A stretch of 64,000 nucleotides of DNA, taken from Anaeramoeba flamelloides. Lineage: Eukaryota; Metamonada; Anaeramoebidae. The stretch spans positions 6,262,001 through 6,326,000 of the forward strand of contig JANTQA010000057.1 in the NCBI GenBank assembly GCA_027625915.1, in the 5' to 3' direction. Of this stretch, positions 24,001 to 34,489 are shown piece by piece (position 1 is the first letter of the stretch; every line of letters starts with the position of its first letter). The notes below the pieces were generated by a model. That model did no database searches. It was not told where the DNA came from and saw nothing but the letters and a program-made list of their open reading frames with translations. The translations under genes and the position numbers were made by a program.

Positions 24001-25740
24001 TGATAATATTAAGAAACATCAAGAAAATAGATACTTTGTAATGGTTTTTTAGAATGTATATATTTATGATCAAAAAATCATCTTGCTATTCCTTTTTCAG
24101 TGAAATTTCATCAATAAAAAATAGGTAATATTCATTTCAAAAATTGTGTTTCACTTTTTTTTCAATTTTGATTTTATTTTTAATAATTTTTATAATATCA
24201 GGCTTTTATATATCTTAATATACGTGACAATTTTTTTTTAAAGAATTTGTTTTAATGAATATAGACAACTAAATTTGATTAGAATATTGTTAAAACCAAC
24301 CCCCATTTCACTATTTGAGTTCAATAAACCTCCATAATCTTTTACTTAAAATTGAAAAAAAAAAAAAATATTTTCAACTTTTTATTATTTTTTAGTTACT
24401 AAAATCAAAACCATTTCAAGACCTGTCAATAAGGGTTTGAGTTTGCTGGTTTTACTTCCAAAATTCGAATAAATAAGGAAAACCATTTTATTTCTCTGTA
24501 AAAATGGAAATTTCATTTAAAAATTTTTTTCTTGGAAAAATACAACTCCTGTTTTTTTGTGCCGAGTGGAAAACACTCCACCTAAACAAAACAATTTTAA
24601 ATCCAAAATTGAAATTAAACTATTCTTTCTATGAGTTGTGAAAATAAATTGCTCTTTTTTGTTCTTTTCTTCAACTATAAAAAAATAAAATATAATGACT
24701 ACCAAACATTCAAGCCACAAAAAGTTTTATTCCTGATGTGTATTTGTAATTTTTGAAAGCCATTTTATAATAAATAATCTGAAAAAGTTAATCTCATGAA
24801 TGAAAATGAGTAACAAATCCCTGATGTCTATTATGGATTTAATTTTTGAATAAAAAATTTAAATTCAAAAAAAGCAATTAAACACGATTTTCCAGTCCTA
24901 CTCTAGACTAAATAACGTTTTATCCTTTAGAATTCGAAATTGAAATGGTTGTTTTATGAAAAAATTATATCAACTAAAAAATTAAATAAGTTCTTTTTTT
25001 TCGAAAAATAGTAGTTATTCAAGACATTTAGTTTTTTATTACAAATCTATTTTGTATTAATCTCTTATGATCAAAAAACTGAGTATATAAACTTTTTTAA
25101 CCCTATTAAATTTAAATTTCAATAAGTAACTCTTCATTCAATTCCAAATTAATAGATTTTTAATTATGTTTCCAAAATAAGCAAACAATGTTTCAGTTTT
25201 TTCTCTTTGAATTTTTTACTTTATTAGTTTATTGATCAACAATTCCCATTCAATTTTTAATAATAACGTAATAGTGAATATTATTTTTGGTGCCGATTCA
25301 CAGGAAATTAGAAAAAATAAAAAATACCGAAATTGTAGCCAAAGACTTATATATTTAGAATAATTTAAAATTGAATTATTAATAAGATTTAAGAATTATT
25401 TGTTCTTGAATATTTAGGAATAATCTTTTTTTTGTTTTTTCAATTTTTTATTTTGGGTGAGTTAAAATTTTTGGAATATAGTTCAGATAAAAAATATTCT
25501 TCGTGCTTTTTGTGATTTAATTAGTTTATTTCATTTGATAAAAAGAAAAAATAATCAATGGATCAAATAAAAAAAAATATTAATAATGAAGGAAAAAGTA
25601 ATTGAAAGCAATTATTTTTATTTGATATTTTTTCGAAAAAATATAAAATTTAATAATAAATAAACTAGAAAATTATAATTTATTTGAAACTTTTACTTTC
25701 TTTTTAATAGAATTCGCTAATTTGATTATATTTCTAGAAA
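24001..25740. other. Intergenic, nothing recognised
   Basis: AT-rich sequence between CAND1 and the RGS gene. Open frames are short and lack motifs, and I see no repeat shared with the rest of the window. Confidence 0.5.
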
Positions 25741-25870
25741 GAGAATGGGGAAGAGAAAAGAATAGGAAAAGAAAATGATAAAAAAATAGGAAAAGAGAAT
25801 GAGAAAGATGAAAAAAAAAAAAAAAGAAAGAGAGAGAGAGAAAGATAGAGAAAGAGAGAGAGAGAGAAAG
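25741..25870 (-). repeat. 130-nt strand-asymmetric purine tract in the RGS 3' UTR
   Basis: The + strand is almost pure G+A (GAGAGAGAG, AAAAAGAAAG motifs). On the transcript of the RGS-DUF547 gene, whose stop codon is about 12 nt upstream, it reads as a CU-rich tract. It could bind PTB-like proteins or form H-DNA; both are inference. Confidence 0.7.
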
Positions 25871-25882
25871 CAAAAAATGAAT

Positions 25883-27169
25883 TTATTTAATTGAAGAATA
25901 ATCAGAACAAAATTCGATGACTAAACCATAACTAGGCTTTTTATAAACAAATGCAGAATTATTTATAAATTCTTGTGGAACGTTAATAAATTGAGAAATC
26001 CAATTTAAAACTTCTGTTTGGTCTTTTCCAAAATCTTTTAAATATATGGTAAATACGTAAGGCAAGACAATTTTTTTCGATTTTTGATGGAATTTGATGT
26101 GTTTATTTAACAATTCCTTCACTGCGGAATCGATTTGGGTATTTAATGAATCTGGGTAGTAAACTCTAAATGGTGACGATTGTGAATTGAAGTTTACAAA
26201 ACAGAAATGTAATCTAGGGTCCACCTTTTCAAAGGATAGCAATCCTCTTTCGTCATTTTCGCCAAAGTGTCTTTGTGGTGTTTTAAATCGACCATCTTCG
26301 TTGCCCATCAAGATACCGTCTTTGATGTCGCTTAGCGAATAATGGAAATTACCTATTTTATAGATGCTTTCTGTTAAGAATTTGGAAAAGGATGAGCGAT
26401 CTGTCGGCGCCGATCTTGAAACTGCCGCATGTATGGCAAGTACGTTATATACATTTAAGAAAAAGCTCAATCTTTCTTCCTTTGTCAAGTTATTTAATAA
26501 GGAAAAGCTAACCTTTTGCAATTCGGAAGTGGCTAATTGGAATTTCTTAAATGGGATCGATTTCACTAACGCGTCACAATCGATTTGCTCTGTACTGATC
26601 GAGTAGTTAGCGTTTAAGACATCCATCAAATTTTCTGCCAAATTTAAGATCACTTTGCATGGGTTCCTTAATTTGCCTTCAAATTTGCATGCCAAATTTA
26701 ATGCCGACGTGTTGACTTCTTCATAAACGAGGAATGCATTTCGTCCATTCGGTAAAAATTGATAGAAATTTTTTGGTGTAATTGTAATTAAGAATTCCCA
26801 ATATAAATTTGAATTCTTGAAATTTTGGAATGATTCCTTTTCCATTTTTTCAAATACAAATTGCTGTGCTTCATCAAACATCTTTAAAGTGACTTTTTCT
26901 TCTTTAATGATTTCTTCTATTTGCTTTGAAACCTCTTCTGGGAAATCTATTTCAAATAACGATTCAGGCTTGACATATTTTTTATATATTAAATTTGCCC
27001 ATTCTTCCATATTCTCTTCACTCGCATAATTATGATAATCGACAATGTCTAAATAAAATAATAATGGTTCAAATTTTAATTTTTCAGCTAGAAATTCCTT
27101 GAAATACTCCGTCCCTATTTTGATCTTTAAGAGCTCCCCTAAATTCTTAATATCACATTTATTCCTCAT
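25883..27169 (-). CDS. RGS-domain and DUF547 fusion protein
   Basis: 428 aa from ATG at 27169. Residues ~10-128 form a regulator-of-G-protein-signalling domain, a GTPase activator of G-alpha subunits. Its hallmarks are EYFKEFLAEKLKFEPLLFYL, WANLIYKKYVKPES, MFDEAQQFVFEKME and SFQNFKNSNLYWEFL. Residues ~220-375 match DUF547: FFLNVYNVLAIHAAV, YSLSDIKDGIL, DPRLHFCFVNFNSQSSPFRVY. The role of DUF547 is unknown, although it is common in eukaryotes and bacteria. The true start is uncertain. The frame stays open upstream through an acidic stretch (DEEIENDEEVDPEVLE) into a Lys/Asn run with no ATG, so either translation begins at 27169 or a short 5' exon is spliced in near the AAATAG at about 27220. The body is intronless. 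There is no membrane segment, so it is probably cytosolic. Confidence 0.85.
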   Translation of the reverse strand: MRNKCDIKNLGELLKIKIGTEYFKEFLAEKLKFEPLLFYLDIVDYHNYASEENMEEWANLIYKKYVKPESLFEIDFPEEVSKQIEEIIKEEKVTLKMFDEAQQFVFEKMEKESFQNFKNSNLYWEFLITITPKNFYQFLPNGRNAFLVYEEVNTSALNLACKFEGKLRNPCKVILNLAENLMDVLNANYSISTEQIDCDALVKSIPFKKFQLATSELQKVSFSLLNNLTKEERLSFFLNVYNVLAIHAAVSRSAPTDRSSFSKFLTESIYKIGNFHYSLSDIKDGILMGNEDGRFKTPQRHFGENDERGLLSFEKVDPRLHFCFVNFNSQSSPFRVYYPDSLNTQIDSAVKELLNKHIKFHQKSKKIVLPYVFTIYLKDFGKDQTEVLNWISQFINVPQEFINNSAFVYKKPSYGLVIEFCSDYSSIK

Positions 27170-27240
27170 TTCTAAGACTTCGGGATCAACTTCTTCATCA
27201 TTTTCGATCTCTTCATCACCTCCTATTTCCCCTCTTTGTC

Positions 27241-27311
27241 TATTTTTTTTTTTATTTTTATTTTTATTTTTATTTTTTTTTATTATTTTTATTTTTTTTT
27301 ATTATTTTTAT
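27241..27311. repeat. (TATTTTT)n-like low-complexity tract
   Basis: Repeated TTTTTA units lie immediately 5' of the RGS gene. On the gene strand they keep an open Lys-Asn frame, so part may be transcribed as leader or spliced out. Confidence 0.7.
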
Positions 27312-27814
27312 TAGAATAATAATAAATCAAATGTGAATACATTTTAGGAAAATTGTTAAATTAAAAGTGACTATTATTTCATTTCAAAAAATAAAAAATC
27401 TTGATAATTAATTATTTTTGAAAATTGTTTTTTTTTTCTTTTTTTTTTTTTCCCTCTTCCTTTAGGAATCAAATTAGTTTCCAAATAGGCTATATTTATA
27501 TTAGTAAAATTGATTTTTGGTTACCGCAGTTTCAATGTTACAATAAAAATTTACTGAATATTTTAAATGTATTTTCTTTTTATAAAAATTTAGAGAATAC
27601 AACGAACGATAAATTGGTTATTATGGGATATGTTAAACTGTAAATTGCTATAATAGAAGAAAAAAACTTTTTCATATTTATAATTTTTTCTGTTCTTTCT
27701 TAATTAGTAACACATTCAAAAAAAAAAATATCACAAAATATGGATTTTCAATTTCTTAAATTTAGAAAAATCAAAAAGATTATACTATTTAAAAGTTACT
27801 GAGGTTGAAGAATA

Positions 27815-27925
27815 TTTTCGAGTTTTCTGTTTATTTCAAAAAGTAAAAAAAACCTAGAACACTTCACAAATAAAACAAAAAAAAAAACAAGAAAGCCGCC
27901 GTTATATTTTTCAGAATTTAAAAGA
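27815..27925. repeat. LINE hairpin-tail fragment
   Basis: GAGTTTTCTGTTTATTT, AAAAAAACCTAGAACACTTC, GCCGCCGTTA and TTCAGAATTTAAAAGAATTGA are the same modules as in the complete tails at 9100-9340 and 34490-34870. The 10-bp array and LINE frame are missing. It abuts the MITE at 27945. Confidence 0.5.
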
Positions 27926-27944
27926 ATTGAATTTAACAGTTTAT

Positions 27945-28390
27945 AAAAAAAGTGAAACAGGGAAAAAAAGTTCAACACCAATTTTTAATTGGAAACATTA
28001 ATAGAATGTGAAAAGGAAAAGTAAAATCGATTAAAAGAATTAACAAATTAAATTGAAACAATAATCCATTATATTATTATAAACCAAATCTACAGATACA
28101 ATTCAGATCTCCTTTTTTATTGAATTCTTGATAAGTTTGTTTGGAGATCTCAAAAAATAGTCAATTTTTACAATAAATTTTTGATACTAGATCAATCAAA
28201 GAAAAATCATTAACCAGCATAAAATAGTGTTATTAAAAAAATGTTATTGTGTTTAACCCTCCATTTTGTGTTTAATCATTTATTTTTTCTTTTATTAATC
28301 GATCTTACTTTTTTTTTTTCACATTCTATTAGTGTTTCCAATTAAAAATTGGTGTTGAACTTTTTTTTCTTGTTTCACTTTATTTTTCCA
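27945..28390. repeat. MITE, AAAAGTGAAACA-end family, best copy
   Basis: Terminal inverted repeats of roughly 90 bp are nearly identical. On the left, AAAGTGAAACAGG, then GTTCAACACCAATTTTTAAT, then GGAAACATTAATAGAATG; the complement lies at about 28300-28390. The interior is ~250 bp, non-coding. The high arm identity suggests a recent insertion. A 25-bp direct repeat (starting TTGAAGAATATTTTCGAG) lies at 27809 and 28412, outside both this MITE and the LINE-tail fragment. Confidence 0.7.
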
Positions 28391-29545
28391 ATAATTAAAC
28401 AATTGATGGTAATGATTGAAGAATATTTTCGAGTTTCTGTGATTTCTGTGATCTCTTTTCTTTTGGAATTCAATTTTTGGATTTATTATTTTTTATAAAA
28501 TATAAATTCTTTTATTATTGAATAGAAATTGAAACTTTTCTCTATGTTGATAAGACAGAAATTACATTTTTTATCTTTTAAAAGAAAAATCTTATCATAG
28601 AAAATAAATTTCTTTAGATTATAAATTTTCGTGATAGGATTTGAGTAGCTTTAATTATTTTGCAAAACTCTAATGTTTAAATAATTTCAATTAAAGTAAT
28701 GATTGAAAAAAACTTTACACATTTTTTTTTTTTTTTTTTTCGAATTCAATTAATGTTTTTGTATTATATTGAAAATTCAATTTCTATTCTACTATAATAA
28801 GGATTATAAGGGCTTTATTTCCTTATTCCAGAAATACAAATTTAATTACGATATAAATTTCAATTTCTATGCATTATACAAATTTGTGGTATAAGTTTTA
28901 ACTGAGGGAATATTATAGTTCCAATGAATATTTGTTTTACTGGATTTAGACAGAAGGAAAATCAACAAAAAAAAATTCCATCGATTCTAAACCATTAAAG
29001 TCGTGTTGAAAAAATTATAACCTCCATTTCACTATTTAGGAAACACCTCTTTTCAAAAATTGAAAATATTTTTTTTTAAAAATATCTTAGTTTTCAATTG
29101 AATTATAAAATCAAAAATCTCTTTATCCCTTTTTTACTATAATTAATAACTATGTAATTTGTTTGTTAAAAGTGTAAAATTATAAAAAATGTTCACAAAA
29201 TTACGAAACGACTTTTTATTTTTTTCCCCTAATCATTTTTCTGAGAAAAATAAGAATATCAATAAAATTAATTCAGTTATGGATTTTTTCATTCTTTTTT
29301 TGTTTCTTATAGTTTTTTTTTTATGATTGTAAGTCCAAGGTTTCTCTTTTTTTTCAAATTTTCATAAATAAGAAACTTTTTTTTTTTTAATTACAACATC
29401 AAATTGGTTTGTAATGAAGTGTAGAAAAGAGCTATTTAAATGTAATATTATTATTTAGGGGCTTTTTTTCTTCTGACATGGAAGAATTTGAAATGTTTAA
29501 AAATTGATGTTTCATAAAAAATTCTAAAAAATGATTTCTGTGCAA

Positions 29546-29709
29546 TACCACAAAAAATCACATGACCTTTACCAAGCTTTGGGTCTTTCAAACTTTTAAA
29601 CACTTACATACAATTTACAAACCTTTCCAACACTTTCTAACATTTTTAAAGGGGGAACGTGGTGTAAAAGTGAAAATCATGTTAAAATTCATGAGATTTT
29701 TTGTAGTAT
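29546..29709. repeat. MITE-like palindrome with TACCACAAAAAATC ends
   Basis: TACCACAAAAAATCACATGA on the left is inverted on the right as TCATGAGATTTTTTGTAGTA. The interior has degenerate CTTTNNAAAC units. The element is 164 bp, bounded by TA and non-coding. Only one copy was seen in the window. Confidence 0.5.
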
Positions 29710-30096
29710 AATATGCATTTGGTCTCTCTTTCACAAACAAAGAAGGCACATAAATGGTGAAATTAATAATTCAAAAGTGTACGAACAATTTTGAAAAATA
29801 GATTAAAAGGAGGGTGCGAATTCAAAAAGAAGATCTTGGTGAAAAAGAAATTGAAATTTGGTATCAACTTACCTAAATAGATCTTTAAATTGCGAAATTT
29901 TATTTTTTTTTGTTCTTGAGAAATCACTGCTATCCTATAGGGTATGTATATATATATATGTGTATGTATGTGTGCGAAATAAAAAAAATAATAAATTTTA
30001 ATAATTTTCAAATAAATTAAATGAAGAAAAAAAAAAACAGATAAAAAATTATTCTTTAAAGGGATTTGCAATTAAAAAGTACAATTTTAAAAAGAA

Positions 30097-30226
30097 GAGC
30101 TGTTTCAAAAAAGTGTGTAAAAAAAGTTTTCAAAAAATGTTTATCAAACTGTTTGATTCAATTCCTTAAACATTGTGAGTAACACTTTTTGAAACTTTTA
30201 TTATGCACTTTTTGAAAACAGCTGTA
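30097..30226. repeat. MITE, TACAGCTGTTT-end family, copy 2
   Basis: AGCTGTTTCAAAAAAGTG on the left is inverted as CACTTTTTGAAAACAGCTGTA on the right. The outermost left TA(C) is decayed. Length and ends match 20174-20297 and 60540-60671. Confidence 0.55.
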
Positions 30227-30448
30227 TGTCAACAAAAGTTTACTTAGCTTCTGAAAACAGTTTTCTAGTTATTTTGATCGCTGTTTTAACGGGACTTTTG
30301 TCAAACAATTTTGTCAAACTTTTTGTCACTTGACAAAATGAATTTCAAAATTGGATGGATTAAATTTTGATTGGAACAGATAAATTTTCCAAGGAAATGA
30401 TCCAAATTACAGCACTTCTTATTTATTTTAAATTTCGGTTGAATCAAA

Positions 30449-30525
30449 TTAAAGTTCCTTTTTATTTAAAAATCATTTGGAAAAATTAAAAAAAATAAAA
30501 GAAAAATGAAAAAAGAAAAAAATTG

Positions 30526-30559
<34 letters not shown>

Positions 30560-31408
30560 AATCAAGCCAAAGATATTGTGACTTACTTCACTATTATGAG
30601 AATCGTCAAAGCTTTCGTCTATTGACAGCATACTTTTCAGTTCCTCAAGTTCTGTACGTAGTCTATTGTTTTCATTAATCAAATTAACCAATTTTTGCCT
30701 TTGCACATTGACAGAGCGCTTCACTTCAAGCTCTTCTTTGGAGACCTTTTCGTTCTGTAACTTTTGCTTCTTTTCTTCCAATTCCTTTAATTCGATCTTT
30801 TTTTGTTGGATTTTTTCTTTCAAGGCCAAGATCTCATCTGTTTTCTCATGTCTTTTTTTTTTCGATTTTTCGATTTCTTGTTTCACTTCATCGATTTCCC
30901 ATTGGATGTCGCGGTTTTCTTTTTTCTTTAACCTCAACTTTTCTCTCAATGCCTTAAGCTTTAAATTTAATGATTCCAATTGGTTCGAGGCCTTTAAGTT
31001 TTTTTTTTCAAATTTCAATTTCCTAATGCGCAGATTCAATTCTGCCAATTCGGGATCTTTTTCTTCATCGATTTCTTCGTTTTCTGCAAGCTTTTCCCGT
31101 TCCTTTTGTTCCTTTTGAAGATCTTCCAATTTCTTTTTTTCTAATTTAAGCTGCTTTCTTAATTGATTGTTTTCATTGATAATCGTTTTGTACTTTTCCA
31201 AGGTTTTTTCAAATTTTTGGTTCAAGCCAGATGACTCCTTGTTGTTTTCTAATTCTGCGATTTCTTGTTTGATCTTTTTGATTTTGCCCTGGAGTTTTAA
31301 TACCTTCGATTGTGCAGATTCGGTTTCTTTATTTTCTTTTTGGTTTTTATTTTTTTTTTTGTTTTTGTTTTTTTTATTTTTTCCTTTTTTTTTTTCGTTT
31401 TTAGACAT
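30449..31408 (-). CDS. Lys/Glu-rich long coiled-coil protein, function unknown
   Basis: Exon 1 is 30587-31408 (274 codons) and ends at a consensus GAA|GTAAGT donor. The start is ATG at 31408, giving MSKNEKKKGKNKK; the open frame further upstream begins with TTG and is leader. A last exon of three codons (30449-30457, E-L-stop) after an AAAAG acceptor is my best guess, and the reading frame through the ~30-nt poly-T intron is an artefact. Residues 1-30 are almost all Lys/Asn/Glu. From about 40 to 255 the heptad-rich sequence (EKLRLKKKENRDIQWEIDEV, QRQKLVNLINENNRLRTEL) predicts one long coiled coil. The tail is acidic (DESFDDSHNSE). No family is recognised; it could be a cytoskeletal or scaffold rod. 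Confidence 0.75.
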
Positions 31409-32117
31409 TTTCAAGTAAAAAACACTCAAATACCTGCCGTGTTTTAAAGTATTGTTTTGTGTTGTTGGTAAAAAAGGTAAACAAAAATATTTTGAATAAA
31501 AATGTTTTTTTTTAAGCCTTAAATAATTTCTAAATAAATTTTGTGTTTTCGAAAAACAAAAAGTTAGTTCATTTAGTCAACTCCTTTCAAGAATAAAAAA
31601 GGCCTTTTTTTGAAATTGGTGGTTTGTTGTTTTAGGTTTTCAATCCTTGATACAGTAAAAAAGATTTTCTCGTGTTCGGTGATAGGATTTGTCATTTCTA
31701 TATTTTGATGATTGATCTTTGGCTGGGAGTCAATTTTAATGCTGAATTTATTTCGTTTATTTAAGGGAAAATATCTACCAATATTGTAAAAAGTGATTTG
31801 AAAGATATTAATTAGAAAAATTGGGCTATAAGAGATATGTCAATTGAATTTTTTTGTTTTAGGTTTGGTTTTATTTATTACTTTTAAGGGAGGAAGTACA
31901 TTTTTGAAAATTTTTCCACCCATCTTTTATGTGAAACTGAATTCTTCAAATCATTACTTTAACCAAATATATTGCTATTTGTAATAAATAAGGAAGCTGA
32001 ATATATACCCTAGTATAATATATTTCCATACTAACTAAAAAATGGAATTCAAAAAAAGGAAAAGATTGTTCAAGAATAACTAAATAAAAATCGTTTATTT
32101 CTTTTTTTAATTGAGTA
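31409..32117. other. Upstream region of coiled-coil gene, nothing recognised
   Basis: No gene or repeat is seen. It would hold the promoter of the minus-strand coiled-coil gene. Confidence 0.45.
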
Positions 32118-32561
32118 GGAAGTGTTAATTACACTCTAAGTGTCCTTTTCCTTATTTCCCCTTTCAGAAATTTAAGCGTAAAATCATAGATTTCACGATT
32201 ATTAATTAATGAAAATAATTTAAGCTGTCTCAGTTTAAAATTATTTCATTAAAATTTTTATTCTTTTTACTTATTTAGAAAAATCAATCAATCATTTTCT
32301 CATAGGAAGGAAAGATCCATAAAACCTGATCAGTATTTTCTATTATTTCCTTCTGTTCATATTTTTCAAGATAAAGTACAAAAATTTATTTGAATTTTTA
32401 TTTATTACATAATAATATCTATTTAAGCATTGGGTAAATGTTCTGAATTTTAGAGTTGTTGAACTTGATGGATAACTCAAATATCTTTGATTAAAAAATA
32501 TTTTTTTTTTGTTTTTAATTATTGCGAAATATTTTTGTACCTCCCAACTGGTAGAATTCAA
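32118..32561 (-). mobile_element. LINE-B 3' end: decayed ORF plus tail
   Basis: On the minus strand, an open piece (32343-32561) with TLKFRTFTQCLNRYYYVINK is followed by IIENTDQVLWIFPSYEKM at about 32285-32345. It resembles the end of the LINE at 34840-35072 (YINYLNENSYFINKN, then IIENLDHFLWDRV). Downstream comes a non-coding tail (AAATCTATGATTTTACGCTT, GGACACTTAGAGTGTAATT) that recurs at 19735 and 45272. So the coding end is related to the hairpin-tailed family, but the 3' tail differs. Confidence 0.5.
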
Positions 32562-33199
32562 TAACTCATTATAATTATAATTATAAATTTCTTTTTTAAG
32601 AAGAAAAAATCATTTATTTCTTGATCTTATCTGTAAAATTTGATACAATTACTTAATCGTTATTAGATTTTGTTTTTAATATTTCATAGAAATATTTTTT
32701 TTGTGAAATTTTTTATAAACAAATTACTTTTTATTTCTAAAGAATTTTTCGAAATGAATTTACAAATCCTAATTTTCATTTAATAAAACTAATTCTTGAT
32801 TGGGTTTAGAAAATCGGATCTTTATTAAATTCCTCTTCAGAAATAAAGATTTTTTGGATGAATTAGTTTGATTTTAAAATTATTTATTTTTGTTTAAAAT
32901 GAGAACTAAAAATAATTGTGAACCTCTTTGAATTTTTTTTCTAAAATGTTTCTTTTATTTTGGCTCTAATCTTTTACAAATGTTTTTTTTTTTTGATTAC
33001 GTTAATTCAACCTCTTTTATTTTAATTTTTAACAAAGTATTCTATATTTTACTATTGTTTGATAAAACTATTTGAAGATGGAATTTTGAAACCAAATTTG
33101 TACAAAAATCTGTTATAAAATAATAATAAATAGTAATGGGGCGAGAAATTCAAGGTTAGAAATTGTTTATGTTCATATAAATTAAGAATCTAAAGAAAA

Positions 33200-33550
33200 A
33201 ATCTTCGAAAATAGGTCTTTCGAGAATTGTTGATTTTCATTCATTGATTTCGAAAAATTTGCTTAGAAGGTGATCTTTTGTACTAGGTATTCTAAAAGAA
33301 AATATTTGTTTCAAAGACACACTTTTTGGGGTCTGTTTTTTTTTTTTTTTTTTACTGTTTGATTAATTTCGTTAATTCCTATAAAAACATTTTTTTAGAT
33401 CCAAAACCTAATTTCTAAAACCAAGAATTTAATTAAGAAAATTGTTAATAAAATCGACAAATGAAAGTTTCAACTCTGAATTATTTGGATTCTTTTCACA
33501 AATAGAGCAGAGATTGTGTTTAGATTTTAAATTTTCAATATCTGGTGATA
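33200..33550 (-). repeat. Dispersed repeat, inverse copy of 38870-39210
   Basis: CTTTTCACAAATAGAGCAG at about 33494 and AGGTGATCTTTTGTACTA at about 33269 match the complement of CTGCTCTATTTGTGAAAAG (38911) and AAGATCACCTTTCC (39139), in matching order over about 300 bp. It is non-coding and of unknown class. Confidence 0.5.
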
Positions 33551-33589
33551 CTCAAAAAATAATTTTTTTTATTTTTTTTATTATTTTAA

Positions 33590-33775
33590 TTTAAGGGATA
33601 AGTTTAGAATTCCTCTTGTTGACTGTTAGATTTTTATAATTTAAGAAATAAACCAAAAATTTTGTTAAATTTTTGTTTTCATTTCTTAAATAAAAAAAAA
33701 CGTTGTTAGATTTTCCAAAATTTTAAAGAATTGAGTAAAATCTTGGAAAAGATAGGCACTCTACAACACATACAA
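33590..33775. repeat. LINE hairpin-tail fragment
   Basis: A hairpin TTTAAGAAATAAACCAAAAA...TTTCATTTCTTAAATAAA bounded by CTGTTAG is followed by TTTTCCAAAATTTTAAAGAATTG and the 10-bp array start GGCACTCTAC AACACATAC. No LINE frame is attached. Confidence 0.5.
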
Positions 33776-33840
33776 AATTCCTAAACTTGAATTTAGAAAT
33801 CTTATAAAAGATTAAAACATAATTTTATTATCTAAACCCC

Positions 33841-34356
33841 GTTCCAAAAATTTGGACACACCCAAAATCATAAATAGCCAAAAAAAAACCCAATTTATTG
33901 TATTTTCCCAAACCTAATATAAAACAACATTTAAGTAACAAGGTATTAATGTTTTTATAAGTAATCATTTTCATCCAAATAAAAGAAAAAAATTTAAAAC
34001 TCAAAAATAAAAACAGGTGTGTCCAAAATAATGAAACGAGCGGAACAAAAAATGTATTGGTAAATTTGTTGAAATTTCACCAACAATTGTTGATCGATCA
34101 AATGATAAGATACAATCTACCAATTGTATTTGATTTTCCAATTTAACAAACTCAACACTAACCTTTTATCTTCCATCAAAAAAAAATTCCAGATCTAACG
34201 AAACAGATTACATAACTGCAAAAAAGGAAATGAAAACAAAAACAAAAAGGACAAAAAATGAAATTGTTTGTAAAATCAAAATTCTTTCCAATTTGAATAT
34301 AAAGTACAGTAATGATGTTCTTTCAACTGTTTAAACTGTGTCCAAATTTTTGGAAT
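33841..34356. mobile_element. Non-autonomous DNA transposon, TTCCAAAAATTTGGACACA ends, complete copy
   Basis: The terminal inverted repeats are GTTCCAAAAATTTGGACACA and TGTGTCCAAATTTTTGGAA, about 19 bp, one mismatch. The interior (~480 bp) is collinear, in inverse, with the copies at 23528, 53344 and 54150. There is no transposase; stops occur in all frames. A TA-specific family (pogo/mariner-like) is likely from size and ends, but the target duplication is not clear here. Confidence 0.65.
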
Positions 34357-34489
34357 CTAGTTTACTAGAGCTAATAAAGATATTGTTTCTTGTTTATTAA
34401 TAATATTAAAAACAAAAAAATATTATTATTATTTAAAATAAGTGAAAAATTATTTTTTTTTTTAATTCAGAAATCCAGATTTTACGATT

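Noticed and set aside
30666-31418. Phe/Ser-rich plus-strand frames opposite the coiled-coil gene
   Set aside because: Complement of Lys/Glu-rich codons; no independent support.
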